Notes: generated by a model from the sequence alone, not told the origin. A stretch of DNA of 64,000 nucleotides from Elymus sibiricus (GCA_039707655.1 CM077665.1:134993148-135057147), one strand, 5' to 3'; positions 22,687 to 35,361 are shown, counted from the first letter of the stretch. Made by a program: numbers and translations.

Positions 22687-22860
22687 GGCACTACTAGGAA
22701 AAAACCTAGTAGTAGCGCGGGTTAAACAGCTAGTAGTAGCACGGGTGCCCGCGCTACTACTACGGCGCTACAGCTAACTGGTAGTAGTAGCGCGGGTCAT
22801 CCCGCGCTACCAGTACATGTGTTAATAGTAGCGCGGGTGCCACACGCGCTACTACTAACT
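22687..22860 (-). mobile_element. CACTA element Y, one terminal fragment
   Basis: CACTACTAGGAAAA at 22687 starts a 174-bp fragment of subterminal repeats built from TAGTAGTAGCGCGGGT and its complement. The outer end abuts T's RT with TGG (CCA reversed, 22684-22686). The inner end breaks off at 22860 into the LTR of C. The rest of Y is at 38620-39474, where the flanking triplet is CCA. It is shown as minus because it is the second end of that copy. Confidence 0.85.
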
Positions 22861-24171
22861 ATTCTCTAGCCTATAAATTCACATCTACACTAAAAACATC
22901 AGAAGCACTCCCGAAACACTTTTTCCACTGCCGCAAGCCTCTATATCGACGAAAAACCAATCTGGAGGCGTTCCGGTACCCTGCCGGAGAGGGTAGATCA
23001 TCTCCGGTGGCCATCTTCATCATCCTGGCGAAGGCCATGACGAGGAGGGAGTAGTCCACCCTCGGGGCTAACGGTTTGTACCGGTAGCTATGTGTTAAAT
23101 CTCTCTATCTCTCGTCTTCTTGAGATGACACATTCTTGATGTATCACGGGCTTTGTTAATATAGTCGGATCATAAGATGTTATTCCTTTGCTACCTTGTT
23201 GTGATGAATTGAATCTTTACCTTTGAGATCTCATTATGTTGGATTGAATATTATGGTTTCAGAACACTTGATGTACGTCTTGCGTGGGATACCCATAGTG
23301 ACATTGGGGTATTCTACTGATTCACTTGATATATGTTGAGGCTTCAACTTGCGGATTCCGGTGACCTAGGGAATCTATGCATAGGGGTTGATTACACGTG
23401 TTCATACCACGTTCTCCGATAGAAATCTTGGGGTGCTCCTTGAAGTTCTTTGTGTTGGATTGAATATGATAGATCTCAAATTGTTTGATGCATGTCGCAT
23501 AATTTACCCACGTATACTTGAGGTGACATTGGAGTATCTAGGTGACATCAGGGTTGATTGATATGTATCATTGGTCTTATTCTAGTAGGAACTCTAGAGC
23601 TATTTGTGACACTTATAGGAATAGCCCAATAGATTGATCGGAAAGAATAACTTTGAGGTGGTTCTACTACCTACACCAATTTCATCTTATTGTTCTTCGC
23701 TAGATAGGAACTTTGGAGTGATTCTTTGTTGCACGTTGAGGGATGATCATATGATTCAACTATGTTAGCATTGCTCAGAGATTGCACTAGCGAAAGTATG
23801 AACCCTAGGCCTTGTTTCCAAGCATTAACATATCATTTTGCTCGTTGTTTTACACTTGTTACCTTGCTGTTTTCATATTTTCAGATTACAAAAACCTATA
23901 TGTATCATCCATATTGCACTTGTATCACCATCTCTTCGCCAAACTAGTGCACCTATACAATTTGCCATTGTATTGGGTGTGTTGGGGACACAAGAGATTT
24001 CTTGTATTTGATTGCAGGGTTGTTTGAGAGAGACCACCTTCATCCTACACCTCCCACGGATTGATAAACCTTAGGTCATCCACTTGAGGGAAAATTGCTA
24101 CTGTCCTACAAAACTCTACGCTTGGAGGCCCAACACGAGTCGACAAGAATAAATTTGCATAGTAGACATCA
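22861..24171 (+). repeat. 5' LTR of C, 3' part (from the TATA region on)
   Basis: It aligns along its length with 28563-29866 of the 3' LTR, starting at TTCTCTAGCCTATAAATTC and ending in TAGACATCA. The left end is not an LTR terminus but a rearrangement breakpoint against CACTA Y. Confidence 0.9.
22872..22877 (+). promoter_or_regulatory. TATA box in 5' LTR of C
   Basis: TATAAA, 11 bases from the rearrangement breakpoint; the same motif is at 28572-28577 in the 3' LTR. Confidence 0.6.
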
Positions 24172-24181
24172 AGTTCTTTTT

Positions 24182-24199
24182 TGGTGGCGTTGCCTAGGA
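24182..24199 (+). promoter_or_regulatory. Degenerate tRNA-Asp primer-binding site of C
   Basis: TGGTGGCGTTGCCTAGGA differs from A's tRNA-Asp PBS at three positions and lies 10 bases inside the LTR end. Confidence 0.75.
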
Positions 24200-24303
24200 G
24201 GTGAGTGCTTGAAGGTATATCTTTAGATCTTGCAATTAAATCTTTTAGTTTCTTGTTTTTCACTAGTTTGGTTTTACAAAAAAAAACTACAAAATAAAGA
24301 TAA

Positions 24304-24897
24304 ATGGATCCTCATCCACTTGCTAATCTTTTCAAAAGACCCGATTATGTTGGAACAATTGCAAGTGAGAGTTCACTAGATTATCTTTATGAGGTCTTGC
24401 TTGAAAATCATGAATCTAAATATTGTGAAATTTATAAAGTGATTCATGATAGTTCCTTGATTGAAAAGCATCCTTGCTATGTTGTTAGTATGAATTATCT
24501 GAACATCCATGATGCTAATGATATGCAAAGCCACAAGCTTGGGGAAGCTATGTTTGATGTAGATGATATTTTTAGTCCCCCAAGTTTTGATGAGCAAATT
24601 TATTATGATGATGGCATGCCTCCTATCTGTGATGATTATTGTGATGACATGTATGCTATAAATAATAATGATAACCATGAAACTTATCATCGTGATTTTA
24701 ATTTTCAATATTTTTATGTCAATCATGTATCTCATGACAGTTATTTTGTTGAGATTGCTCCCACCACAATGAATGAGAAGAAAATTGCTTATGTGGAGAG
24801 TAATAAATTTTCTATGCTTGTAGATCATGAAAAGAATGCTTTATGTGATAGTTATATTGTTGAATTCCTTCATGATGATACTGAAATTAGTTATTAG
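24304..24897 (+). CDS. ORF of element C, function unknown (197 aa, probably prematurely stopped)
   Basis: It opens MDPHPLANLFKRPDYVG 105 bases after the PBS, where gag would begin in A, but has no gag, protease or other domain I recognise. The protein is acidic and rich in Asp, Tyr and His, with clusters such as EQIYYDDGMPPICDDYCDDM, and has no membrane segment or zinc knuckle. After TAG 24895-24897 the same frame stays coherent for about 50 codons (GGTYACRNCNNIKFPLYVV), so the stop is probably secondary. I have seen similar ORFs in non-autonomous Triticeae elements. It may be a degenerate gag replacement or a filler protein; nothing shows an enzymatic role. Confidence 0.65.
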   Translation: MDPHPLANLFKRPDYVGTIASESSLDYLYEVLLENHESKYCEIYKVIHDSSLIEKHPCYVVSMNYLNIHDANDMQSHKLGEAMFDVDDIFSPPSFDEQIYYDDGMPPICDDYCDDMYAINNNDNHETYHRDFNFQYFYVNHVSHDSYFVEIAPTTMNEKKIAYVESNKFSMLVDHEKNALCDSYIVEFLHDDTEISY

Positions 24898-25140
24898 GGA
24901 GGAACATATGCTTGTAGGAATTGCAATAATATCAAGTTTCCTCTCTATGTGGTCAAAGTTTTGAACTTATGCTGGTTTTGCCTTCCTATTCTAGTTGATT
25001 ATTGTTCCCAAAAATTGTTTTTCTCACAAAATCCCTATGCATAGGAAGTGGGTTAGACTTAAATGTGCTTTTCATGAGATTCATGATGCTCTCTTGCATG
25101 TTTCAATTACTATTCCTATGTGAGCATCATTGAAATCATC

Positions 25141-25191
25141 ATGCCTAGCTAAAAGGCATTAAGGAAAAGCGCTTGTTGGGAGACAACCCAA
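25141..25191 (+). other. Conserved post-stop hairpin block of C
   Basis: Begins ATGCCTAGCTAAAAGGC and ends TTGGGAGACAACCCAA (25176-25191); counterpart of 8357-8406 in A. Confidence 0.7.
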
Positions 25192-28100
25192 CACTTCAAA
25201 TTCCTGTTTTTGTGTGTTCACATGATTAAGCTACTGTATTAATCATGTTTTGTGCCTTTTATTTCAATAATGTGCCAAGTAAAGCCTTAGGGATAGTATG
25301 GATACTTGTTGATTTGATTCTGTGCAAAAAACAGAAACTTTTGCCTCCAGTAAAGAATTTCTCTTCTTTTATTGGAGCATAAAAAAATTCTGAAATTTTT
25401 ACACAGTATTTATATACAAATTCTATAACCTGTCCTAATTTTTTAGAATATTTAGATACAGGAAAGTATGCCTATAATACAGATCTTCGCAGACTGTTCT
25501 GTTTTTGACAGATTCTGTTTTGCATGCATAGTTTGCTTGTTTTAGTGTTCCCGTAGCTTATATTCAGTGATATAAATTATGTGAATGGTAGAATACAGTA
25601 TTTATTATGTGATAACAATTATGAACCTTGTCTTGACAGTACCTAAGTGAATGATCTTTATTTATTATACTAACCCATCTCACGAAGTTCCGTTAAGTTT
25701 TGTGTGATTGAAGTTTTCAAGTTTTGGGTGAGACGCCAATATGAGAAGAATAAGGAGTGACAAGAACCTAAGCTTGGGGATGCCCAAGGCACCCCCAAGT
25801 TAATATCCAAGGAAGACTCAAGCGTCTGAGCTTGGGGATGCCCCAGAAGGCATCCCCTCTTTCGTCTTCAACACTATCGGTATATCTTACTTGGAGCTAT
25901 ATTTTTATTCATCAGATAATATGTGTTTTGTTTGGAGAGTGATTATAATTTGTTGTTCTCTGTTAGATGATATTTATAATCTTTTTTTTTCAGTAAAAAG
26001 TTCCAAGAATTACCTTTAGGATGCTTGAATTGCATGTTTGATGTGTGTTGTGTAAAAACAGAAACTTTTCCTGTAGTGTTTGAATTTTCACATTTTACTG
26101 GAACGTGGAAACTTTCTGAAAATTTTACACAGTATTTTCATTTAAATTATTTTTCACTTCCTAAATTTTCATATTTTTTTGAGTTACAGAAGTACACTGC
26201 TTTCATAAATTGCTACATATTGTTCTATTTGGACAGATTGCTGTCATAGTTTTGTTATCTACTTATCCTGTAGTTTCCATAGCCTATATTGGTAGATATA
26301 AATTGTGGAAACGATAGTAAACAGTAGATGATGTTTGAAAATTATTGTGCAACTTGTCTTGGCAGTACATGAAGTGTTGATTTGTTTTTATGTGTACTAA
26401 CCTATCTCACGAGTTATTTTCAAGTTCTTGTGGATGAAGTTTCTTATAATAGGTGAAACCGTGAGATGAGAGGATTGAACGAGATACAAAAGCTCAATCT
26501 TGGGGATGACCATGGCACCCCAAGTAAATATTTCAAGAAGTCTCAAGCATCTAAGCTTGGGGATGCTACGCATCCCACCTCTCTTCATCAACAATTATCG
26601 GTTAGCCTATGTTGAGACTAAATTTTTATTTGTCCACATGATATGTGCTATTCTTGGAGTGCTATTTTTATTTTGCTTGATGTTTAAATAAAATACTCAG
26701 ATCTGAAAATCTTTATTGAGAGAGAGTCCTCACATAGCTACTTTATTGATTGACTACTCATTGATCTTCACTTATATCTTTTGAAGAGTAGTTTGATGTT
26801 TACTCTTGTGCTTCACTTATATCCTATCAGTAAATTGTGAATCAATGACATATCATAAATATGAAATTATAAATGTACTTTATGCTTAGTAGTAGCTTCA
26901 CATCTGGTTTATAAAGTAAAATCTATTGAAGTTTGGTAATCATCAAATTGGCCATACAAGCAATTCATGAATGATTAGTATAAGAAAGATAACTTTCACA
27001 TACAAATATATTATCTTGGACATCTTTTATGATTGTGAATACCCATCAATTATTTTCAAACTTGATCAAATAGTTGAAGTTGAACAAGGAAGACAACGTA
27101 ATGGTTATGTTTGGGTATATTTGCATAGAAGTTATATTGTTATGGATCCTCCAACATGTGGTGCTTGTTTAGAACCTTTTGCTAGCCAAAACTTTGTACT
27201 AAGTAGAGATACTACTTGTGCACCCAAATCCTTGAGCCAAGTTTATTCCATGAGAGTCCACCATACCTACCTATATATGGTATTTCACTGCCATTCCAAG
27301 TAAATTTGCATGTGCCACCTCTAAACATTCAAATAAACATCCGTTTTGTGTGCTCGTACCACTCATGGAGCGATGGGCCGGTCATTATCTTTCATGCTAA
27401 GCGAGTTATTCTCAAGATGAGTGGCAACCATGGATTCGGCCAGCCATGGGTTTGAATGGTGGAGGGGGAGTAAAATTTTAATTATGTTTGGGAACCGCCA
27501 ATAATGTGATTAGAATAGAAGATATTGAAAACTCTGTTGTGACGTTGACAGGAAAAGCACACCACTCAAAATTACATATTCATCTCTGTTTTAAACAATG
27601 AGCTCTGGCACCTATGCAAATCCATGCTTCCCTCTGCGAAGGGACAATCTATTTACTTTCATGCTATTTACTATTCATGTTGAGTCAACTTCTTATTCCA
27701 ACCTTAGTCTATTAGTTGGCAAGCATCATGTGGTTGGCAAAGATCCAAACATATATATCCAGTCAAATATATTTGATCATGATTCATTATTTTTGACAAT
27801 TATCTTCATGATAAGTATGTTGGGAGGCGAAACATTAAGCCCCTATCTTTCTATGTGTTCGATGGATATTGTTTGTTCTAAAAATATGCATTGAATATTA
27901 GCAATCATAAAAGACTATATGATAATTGAGTATGAGGAGCTCTTACTTAGACTTGATGGTGCACTGAAATTGTTTGGTGACCAAGAGCATAGATTGTTAA
28001 GCTTCAATAGAATGCATTGTTTGAACCATGACATGTGAATTGATTGCTACTCTATCATGATGATTTTTATGAGAAAAAGTTGCTAGTTATGATACTAGAA

Positions 28101-28204
28101 AAGTGACTAAAATTATCAATGATCAAAACTATTCACTAAGCTAGCATTCACACTTCATAAATTATTTCTTTTATTATTTACCTACTCGAGGACGAGCAGG
28201 AATT
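25192..28204 (+). other. Non-coding 3' domain of C
   Basis: This is 3 kb of AT-rich sequence without a supported gene. PPT-like motifs in inverted repeats occur at 25770-25796, 25829-25857, 26498-26525 and 26553-26576. CTTCACTTATAT repeats are at 26766 and 26810. Only short compositional ORFs are present. Confidence 0.7.
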
Positions 28205-28218
28205 AAGCTTGGGGATGC
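28205..28218 (+). promoter_or_regulatory. Polypurine tract of C
   Basis: AAGCTTGGGGATGC, directly before the LTR start TGATACGTCTCC. Confidence 0.9.
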
Positions 28219-29866
28219 TGATACGTCTCCAACGTATTGATAATTTATGAAGTATTCATATCATATTCACCTATGTTTACAATACTTTTATATGGTTTTG
28301 ATGCACTTTATATGATTTATTTAGAACTAACCCGAAATGACGCTGTTTTTAGCAGAATTATCGTGGTGTTGTTTTTGTGCAGAAAATGAAAGTTCTCGGA
28401 ATCGCCCAAAACTTGTTTGTGATTTTTTTTGGAGGAAATAAGCAACATTGGAGCGAAGACCTGCCAGAGGGGGTGTGCCAGTGGGCCACCACACAACAGG
28501 CTATGCCCCCCTGGGGGCACGGCTAGATATGTGGTGGCCCCCTGGAGCGTCCCCGACGTCGTTCTCTGGCCTATAAATTCACATCTACCCTAAAAACATC
28601 AAAAGCGCTCCCGAAACATTTTTTCTGTTGCTGCAAGCCTTTGTATCGACGAAAAACCAATCTGGAGGCGTTCCAGTACCGTGCCAGAGAGGGTAGATCA
28701 TCTCCAGTGGCCATCTTCATCATCCCTGCGGAGGCCATGACGAGGAGGGAGTAGTCCACCCTCGGTGCTGACGGTTTGTACCAGTAGCTATCTGTTAAAT
28801 CTCTCTCTCTCGTGTTCTTGAGATGACGCGATCTTGATGTATCACGGGCTTTGTTAATATAGTCGGATCATATGATGTTATTCCCTTGCTACCTTGTTGT
28901 GATGAATTGAATCTTTACCTTTGAGTTCTCGTTATGTTGGATTGAATATTATGGTTTGAGAACACTTGATGTACCTCTTGCGTGGAATACCCGTAGTGAC
29001 ATTGGGGTATTCTATTGATTCACTTGATATATGTTGAAGCATCAACTTGCGGATTCCGGTGACCTAGGGGATCTATGCATAGGGGTTGATTGCACGTTTT
29101 CATACCACGTTCTCCAATAGAAATCTTGGGATGCTCCTTGAAGTTCTTTGTGTTGGATTGAATATGATAGATCTGAAATTGTTTGATGCATGTCGCATAA
29201 TTTACCCACAGATACTTTAGGTGACATTGGAGTATCTAGGTGACATTAGGGTTGATTGGTATGTATCATTGGTGTTATTCTAGTAGGAACTCTAGGGCTG
29301 TTTGTGACACTTATAGGAATAGCCCAATAGATTGATCGGAAAGAATAACTATGAGGTGGTTCTACTACCTACACCAAATTCATCTTATTGTTCTCCACTA
29401 GAAAGGAACTTTGGAGTGATTCTTTGTTGCACGTTGAGGGATGATCATATGATTCAACTATGTTAGCATTGTTCGAAGATTGCACTAGCGAAAGTATGAA
29501 CCCTAGGCCTTGTTTCCAAGCATTAATATATCGTTTTGCTCGCTGTTTTACACTTGTTACCTTGCTGTTTTCATATTTTCAGATTACAAAAACCTATATC
29601 TATCATCCATATTGCAATTGTATCACCATCTCTTCGCCGAACTAGTGCACCTATACAATTTGCCATTGTATTGGGTGTGTTGGGGACACAATAGATTTCT
29701 TTTATTTGATTGCAGGGTTGTTTGAGAGAGACCATCTTCATCCTACACCTCCCACGGATTGATAAACCTTAGATCATCCACTTGAGGGAAAATTCCTACT
29801 GTCCTACAAAACTCTGCGCTTGGAGGCCCAACACGAGTCTACAATAAAGTTGCGTAGTAGACATCA
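28219..29866 (+). repeat. 3' LTR of C, 1.65 kb
   Basis: TGATACGTCTCCAACG to GTAGACATCA. TATA box at 28572-28577. Its sequence is the reference that shows 22861-24171 and reversed 39475-39647 to be two pieces of one LTR. Confidence 0.93.
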
Positions 29867-29965
29867 GTGATGAAGTTGTAGGCTCGTCCTCCATTTTCCA
29901 AGGCATGGGCTCCCCATCATAGAAAGAAGATTATGTCTCCGGAATCCTGAAATCGGTAGCTATGC

Positions 29966-30355
29966 TCATCCTTTTAAACCTGAATTCATACTCACAATTT
30001 GGCTCTGGGGGTCATGGATTTGAGCTTGGAGATGCTCAATCCGCTCTTGAAGCTTGAAGAGAGCCCCCCCCCCCACGTTCCTGGTGTGCATATTGTTCTC
30101 CCGGATGAATTCCATGATCATAGAGTGACTAACACTCAAACCACGCTCAACAATACCTTGGCACTTGAAGATCTCTTGCTCCATCACTTGAAGCTTGGCC
30201 TTCTCTCTTCCCTCCTTCTTTGGGCCTTGGACATCCCCGCTGTGGAGCACCCTCTCACGCATCTCAATGGCTTGAGGGTGCTTCATCACCTCCGGCAAGT
30301 AGGGGTTGATGACCCTCTCGAAGAACTTCTCCTTGGTCAAGTTCGACGAAGACAT
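29966..30355 (-). pseudogene. ORF downstream of integrase in K (env-like position), coiled coil, truncated
   Basis: The frame opens MSSSNLTKEKFFERVINPYL, is open for 129 codons and stops at 29966. It contains a charged helical middle (KKEGREKAKLQVMEQEIF) and heptad-like Leu spacing (LFKLQERIEHLQAQI), so a coiled coil is likely. No signal peptide or transmembrane segment is visible. It begins about 320 bp after the integrase stop, the place of the env-like or third ORF of Athila elements, and the next 100 bp before C still look related in other frames. Its function is unknown. I have no basis for calling it an envelope protein. Confidence 0.6.
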
Positions 30356-30673
30356 CGCAATCTAGATCTGCCAGTAAATAGCCCGAAATAGGAACACGGG
30401 AAAACTTGCAATACAGTGGTCAAAACATCACGTAGTATACATAATGAATTTTTCTACGTGCCGGTCAAGTAAAAACAAAGAAGACGGAGTCAGAAAGGCA
30501 CACGAGGGGCCCACAAGGCAACCAGGCACGTCGTGTTGCCTTGTGACCTCCTCGTGGGTCCCCTCGGCTGGTTCTTATTTTTGTATTATTTCAAATATTC
30601 CAAAACGGACAGAAATATATTTTATAGAATTTATGAGTCGGTTTACTTACCGTATCACATACTTGCCCTTTTT

Positions 30674-31914
30674 CAGGGTTCCGGAGTGGCTTGGAAGGTC
30701 TCTTTTATGTGCTCCTTCGGTGTCATTGTTTGAATAACATTGGTCTCCTTGTTAATGGGTGTACCTGAAATATAATGTTTAATTCTTTACCCATCAACCA
30801 CCTTAGGATTTGTTCCTTCTGCGTTATTTATCTTGATGGCTCCGGAGTGATATATCTCCTCGATAATATAGGGTCCCTCCCGTTTGGAGAATAGTTTTCC
30901 TAAAAAGAATCTGAAACGAGAATTGTATAATAGAACATGATCACCCACATTAAATTCTCATTTTTTTATTCTCTTCTCATGCCATCTTTTAACCTTTTCT
31001 TTAAACAACTTTGCATTTTCGTAGGCTTGTGTCCTCCATTCATCTATAGATCTAATATCAAATAACCTCTTTTAATTGGCAAGTTTAAAATCATAGTTAA
31101 GTTCTTTAATTGCCCAATATGCCTTATGTTCTAACTCAAGAGGTAAATGACAAGCCTTACCATAGACCATTTTATATGGAGACATACCCATGTGATTTTT
31201 TAAGCAGTTCTATATGCCCACAACGCATCATCCAGTTTCTTAGACCAATTCTTTCTAGATCTATTAATGGTTTTTTGCAAAATTAACTTTATTTCTCTAT
31301 TGCTCAATTCAACTTGACCACAAGATTGAGGGTGATAAGGTGATGCAATTCTATGGTTAACATCGTACTTAGCTAGAAGTTTACTGAAAGCACCATGAAT
31401 AAAATGTGAACAACCATCAGTCATTAAATATCGAGGGACTCCTAACCTCGAAAAGATAACTTCTTTAAGTATTTTAATAGAGGTGTTATGATTAGCACTA
31501 ATAGTTGGAATAGCTTCTACCCACTTAGTAACATAATCAACAACAACTAGAATATGAGTGTATCCATTAGAGGAAGGAAAAGGTCCCATGTAATCAAATC
31601 CCCAACCATCAAATGGTTCAATAACAAGTGAATAATTCATTGGCATTTCCTAACGTCTACCAATATTACCAACTATTTGACATTCATTACAAGAAAGGAC
31701 AAACTTAGCTGCATCCTTGAATAGAGTAGGCCAGTAAAAACTAGACTTTAGTACCTTATGTGTGGTTCTGTCTCCTACATGGTGTCCTCCATATGCCTCA
31801 GAATGACACTTTCGCAGGATTTATTCCTGTTCATGCTCAGGTACACAACGTCTAATAATACCATCTACTCCTTATTTATATACATACATGTGTGTCATCC
31901 CAAAAGTAATGTCT
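30674..31914 (-). pseudogene. Integrase of K
   Basis: The minus strand encodes an intact HHCC zinc finger (HSEAYGGHH ... CNEC), FDYMGPF, MTDGCSHF and GQVELSN as the D, D and E sites, then [16 protein letters not shown] and the C-terminal GPY/F domain (KREGPYIIEEIYHSGAIKI), ending in TGA at 30674-30676. At least five in-frame stops interrupt it (for example near 31647 and 31076). The order and motifs match Athila integrases. The open core is 31646-31200. Confidence 0.87.
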
Positions 31915-32496
31915 TCAATCAAAGAAGAACTTTTGCTTTTGTTGGTATGTGAAATTAGGTGGTATATATTTAGCAATAATGTAATTAGCATAGTCTGCAT
32001 ACCAAGGAGTATTACGGGAAGCATTTCTAACATCTAATTGCTCATCGGGAAAACAATCATCAATAGGTAGTGGGTCATCAAGAACATTTTCCATTCTAGA
32101 CAAGTTATCTGCTACCGTATTTTCAGCTCCCTTTCTATCAATAATATGCAAATCAAACTTCTGAAGTAGAAGAACCCACCTAATCAACCTAGGTTTAGCA
32201 TATTTATTTTCCATAAGATGTTTAATAGCAGCATGATCAGTGTGAATAGTAAATTTAGAATCAACAACGTAAGGTCTAAGCTTATCACATGCAAACACAA
32301 CTGCTAAAAAATCTTTCTCAGTAGTAGCATAGTTTCTTTGAGAACTATCTAAGGTCTTACTAGCATAATGGATAACATTTAATTTCTTATCAACTCTTTG
32401 TCCTAGAACAACACCTACAGCATAGTCACTAGCATCACACATTACTTCAAACGGTAAGTTCCAATCAGGTGGTTGAACAATAGGTGCAGAAATCAA
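31915..32496 (-). pseudogene. RNase H domain of K
   Basis: An open 193-codon stretch has [48 protein letters not shown] and [13 protein letters not shown]. The Asp, Glu and Asp residues at CDAS, TEKE-type (TEKDFLA) and HTDH are visible; the usual EKE has become [11 protein letters not shown] follows and marks the junction to integrase. A single RNase H, unlike T, fits Athila. The frame continues from RT and would be part of one polyprotein. Confidence 0.87.
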
Positions 32497-33471
32497 ACAT
32501 TGCTTAAGTATTTCAAAGTATTGTACACAATCATCATCAAAAAGAAATGGAACATCTTTTGGAAAGAGATTGGTAAGAGGCCTAGAAATCTTAGAGCAAT
32601 CCTTAATAAACCGTCTATAGAAACCAGCATGACCAAGGAAACTTCTTATACCTTTAATTTATTTAGGACATGGCATTTTCTCAATTGCATCAACTTTAGC
32701 TTTATCCACTTCAATACCTCATTCAGAAATTTTATGCCCAAGTAATATACCTTCATTAACCATAAAGTGACACTTCTCCCAATTCAAGACAATATTAGTT
32801 TCTTCACATCTCTGCAAAACCCGATCAAGGGTGCTTAAGCAATCATCAAAAGACATACCATAAACAAAAAAATCATCCATGAATACCTCAACAATATTTT
32901 CACAAAAGTCAGAGAATATAGCCATCATACATCTTTGAAAGGTAGCAGGTGCATTACATAAACCAAAAGGCATACGTCTATAAGCATAAGTTCCAAAAGG
33001 ACAAGTAAAAGTGCTTTTCTATTGATCTTCTTTTGACACGAGTATTTGAGAAAAACCAGAATATCCATCAAGGAAACAAAAGTGTGCGTGCTTAGATAAT
33101 CTTTCTAACATTTGATCAATAAAAGGCAAGGGGTGATGATCTTTTCTAGTACCTTTGTTTAATTTCCTGAAATCAATTACCATCCTATAACCAGTTATGA
33201 CTCTCTATGGCATAAGTTCATTTTTATCATTAGGAACAACGGTTATGCCTCCTTTCTTAGACACACAATGAACATGACTTACCCATCTACTATCAGCTAT
33301 GGGATAAATAATACCTGCCTCAAGAAACTTGAATATTCCAGTTCTTACCACCTCTTTCATTTTAGGATTACGACGGGTTTAGCGTCTGGCTCCATATCTC
33401 TTTTCGTCATGCTCTGAAAGGTTAGCACTAATAATAATAGAATATATCCTCTTTTCATCAATATAAACATA
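32497..33471 (-). pseudogene. Reverse transcriptase of K
   Basis: Minus strand: GIFKFLEAGIIYPIADSRWV, MVIDFRKLNKGTRKDHHPLP, CFLDGYSGF, MPFGLCNAPATFQRCM, and the catalytic FMDDFFVYG. In-frame stops occur near 33208, 33018, 32719 and 32659. All core RT motifs are recognisable, so decay is recent enough to leave the fold readable, but no active enzyme could be made. Confidence 0.87.
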
Positions 33472-35255
33472 CTATAATGTATGAGGTAGTGTCTTTAATT
33501 CAAATACGGGATCACTCTTAGGTGGAGGAGGATCCCCTAAGGTGTCAACAAGAAGATTATGTTTAAGGATAGGTGACTGATCGAAGAATATTTTATCTAT
33601 TTCATGTATTTCACTCATATGCATATCATTTTCATGGTCTAGCAAATCTTGTTCTAACGGATCAGTAGGAGGCACAACAATAGAAGCAAGACCAATTATT
33701 TCATCTTTACTAGATAAATCTCTCTCGTGTGGTTGTCTACCAAGCTTAGAGAAATTAAACTCATGAGACATATCACCAAAGTTGACCTTAACCTTTTCTT
33801 TAGCACAATCAATTTCAGTATTCATGGTATTCAAGAAGGGTCTACCAAATATGATGGGACAAAAAATATCTTGTAATGAACCAAGTACTAAGAAATCAAT
33901 GGGGTACTTGACTTTTCCACACAAGACTTCAACATCTCGAACAATCCCAAGTGGTGAAATAGTATCTCTATTCACAAGTTTAATAGTAACATCAATGTCT
34001 TCTATCTCAGTTGGTGCTATATCATGCATTATTTCTTGATATAAAGTAAATGGAATGGCACTAACACTAGCACGCATATCACATAAACCATGATAGCAAT
34101 GATCTCCAATTTTAACAGAAATAACAGGCATGCCAACCATTGGCTTATTCTTATCTAACACATCCTTTTCATTTGTAGCAGGTTTTGCGATTCTAGCAGC
34201 CTCACCGTAGAAGTAAATAACATGCCCATCAATATTATAAACCAAGAGATCTTTAACGATAGCAATATTAGGCTCTACATTTATTTGTTTAGAAGGTTTT
34301 GGTGTTCTAACATTACTTTTATTAACCACAGTTGTACCTTTAGCATGTTCCTTAATCCTAACAGGAAAATGTGGTTTCTCAAAATAAGTAGTAGGCACAA
34401 GTGGATCAACATTATAAATAATTGTTTCTTCTTTATCTATGCTAGGTTCCTTACAAGTTTCTTCAATAGGGGGATGAAATTTAAACCATTTCTCCTTAGG
34501 GAGATCAACATGAGTAGCAAATGATTCACAGAAAGTAGCTAGTATCTCAAAGTCAAGGCCATATTTTGCACTGAACTTATGGCAAGCTTCAGTTTCCATA
34601 AAAGATTTAACACAATCAAACTCAAGATTTATACGTGACTCATTACCTGTGCCGAACTCCCAATCTTCAGAGTTGCGTTTAATTCTTTCAATAAGATCCC
34701 ATTCGAATTCCATAGTTCTTCTCATAAAGGAACCAACACAAGAAGTATCAAGCATCAATTGATTATCATGAGAAAGCCGATCATAAAAGTTTTGTAAGAT
34801 AATTTCCCTTGAGAGCTCATGATTGGGGCATGTGCACATCATAGATTTAAGCCTCCACCAATGCTGAGCGATACTTTCTCCTTCACAAGGCCAAAAATTA
34901 TATATATAATTCCGATCATGATGAACCAAATGCATAGGATAAAATTTCTGTTGGAATTCCAGCTTCAATCGGTTCCAATCCCATTTACCAGTATCATCCA
35001 ATAGCCTATACCAAATCAATGCCTTTCCCTCCAAATATAAAAGGAAAACCTTCTTCTTAACACCATCCTCGGATAAACCTGCAAGCTTAAACAATCCACA
35101 TATTTCATCTATATATATCAAGTGCATATTAGGATGTTTTGTTCCATTTCATAGTAAATATTTTCAATAGGTTCAGTAGGTTGAGGAGCGGCTCTTGCCA
35201 CTTCCGGATGAGGTGAAGATACCCTGAACAATCCCCTCAAAGGATTATCCTCCAT
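33472..35255 (-). pseudogene. gag-protease of K, frameshifted near the start
   Basis: The probable start is ATG 35253-35255 (MEDNPLRGLFRVSSPHPEVA), in a different frame from the long open stretch 35127-33472 (551 aa), so there is a frameshift near 35150. The gag domain includes FLLYLEGKALIWYRLL, EFQQKFYP and GESIAQHWWRLKSMM. A long acidic spacer follows, then aspartic protease with CDMRASVSAIP (D-M-R instead of D-M-G, a change likely to inactivate it) and CPIIFGRPFLNTMN. It is the longest intact frame in the window and contains most of gag and all of protease. Confidence 0.88.
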
Positions 35256-35331
35256 AGTAACAAGCAACAGTAAATTTCAGCATGTAACAAAAGTGTTTCC
35301 TTACCAAATTCCACATACCAAAGGCGCTTCA

Positions 35332-35350
35332 CTCCCCGGAAACGCCGCTA
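35332..35350 (-). promoter_or_regulatory. Degenerate tRNA-Asp primer-binding site of K
   Basis: The minus strand reads TAGCGGCGTTTCCGGGGAG, several mismatches from the tRNA-Asp site of A, 11 bases inside the LTR end. Confidence 0.72.
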
Positions 35351-35361
35351 GAAAATATTCT

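Larger units (their letters stand above)
22861..29866 (+). mobile_element. Element C: non-autonomous Athila-like LTR retrotransposon
   Basis: The order is a 5'-truncated LTR (22861-24171), tRNA-Asp-like PBS (24182-24199), one ORF of unknown function (24304 on), a long non-coding 3' domain, PPT (28205-28218) and a full 3' LTR (28219-29866). No gag, protease, RT or integrase is present. The missing part of the 5' LTR is found reversed at 39475-39647. It lies inside element K. Confidence 0.88.

Noticed and set aside
26971..27894. Short plus-strand ORFs (79-110 aa) in C's 3' domain
   Set aside because: AT-rich, overlapping in two frames, not conserved in the parallel domains of A or D, and no motif.
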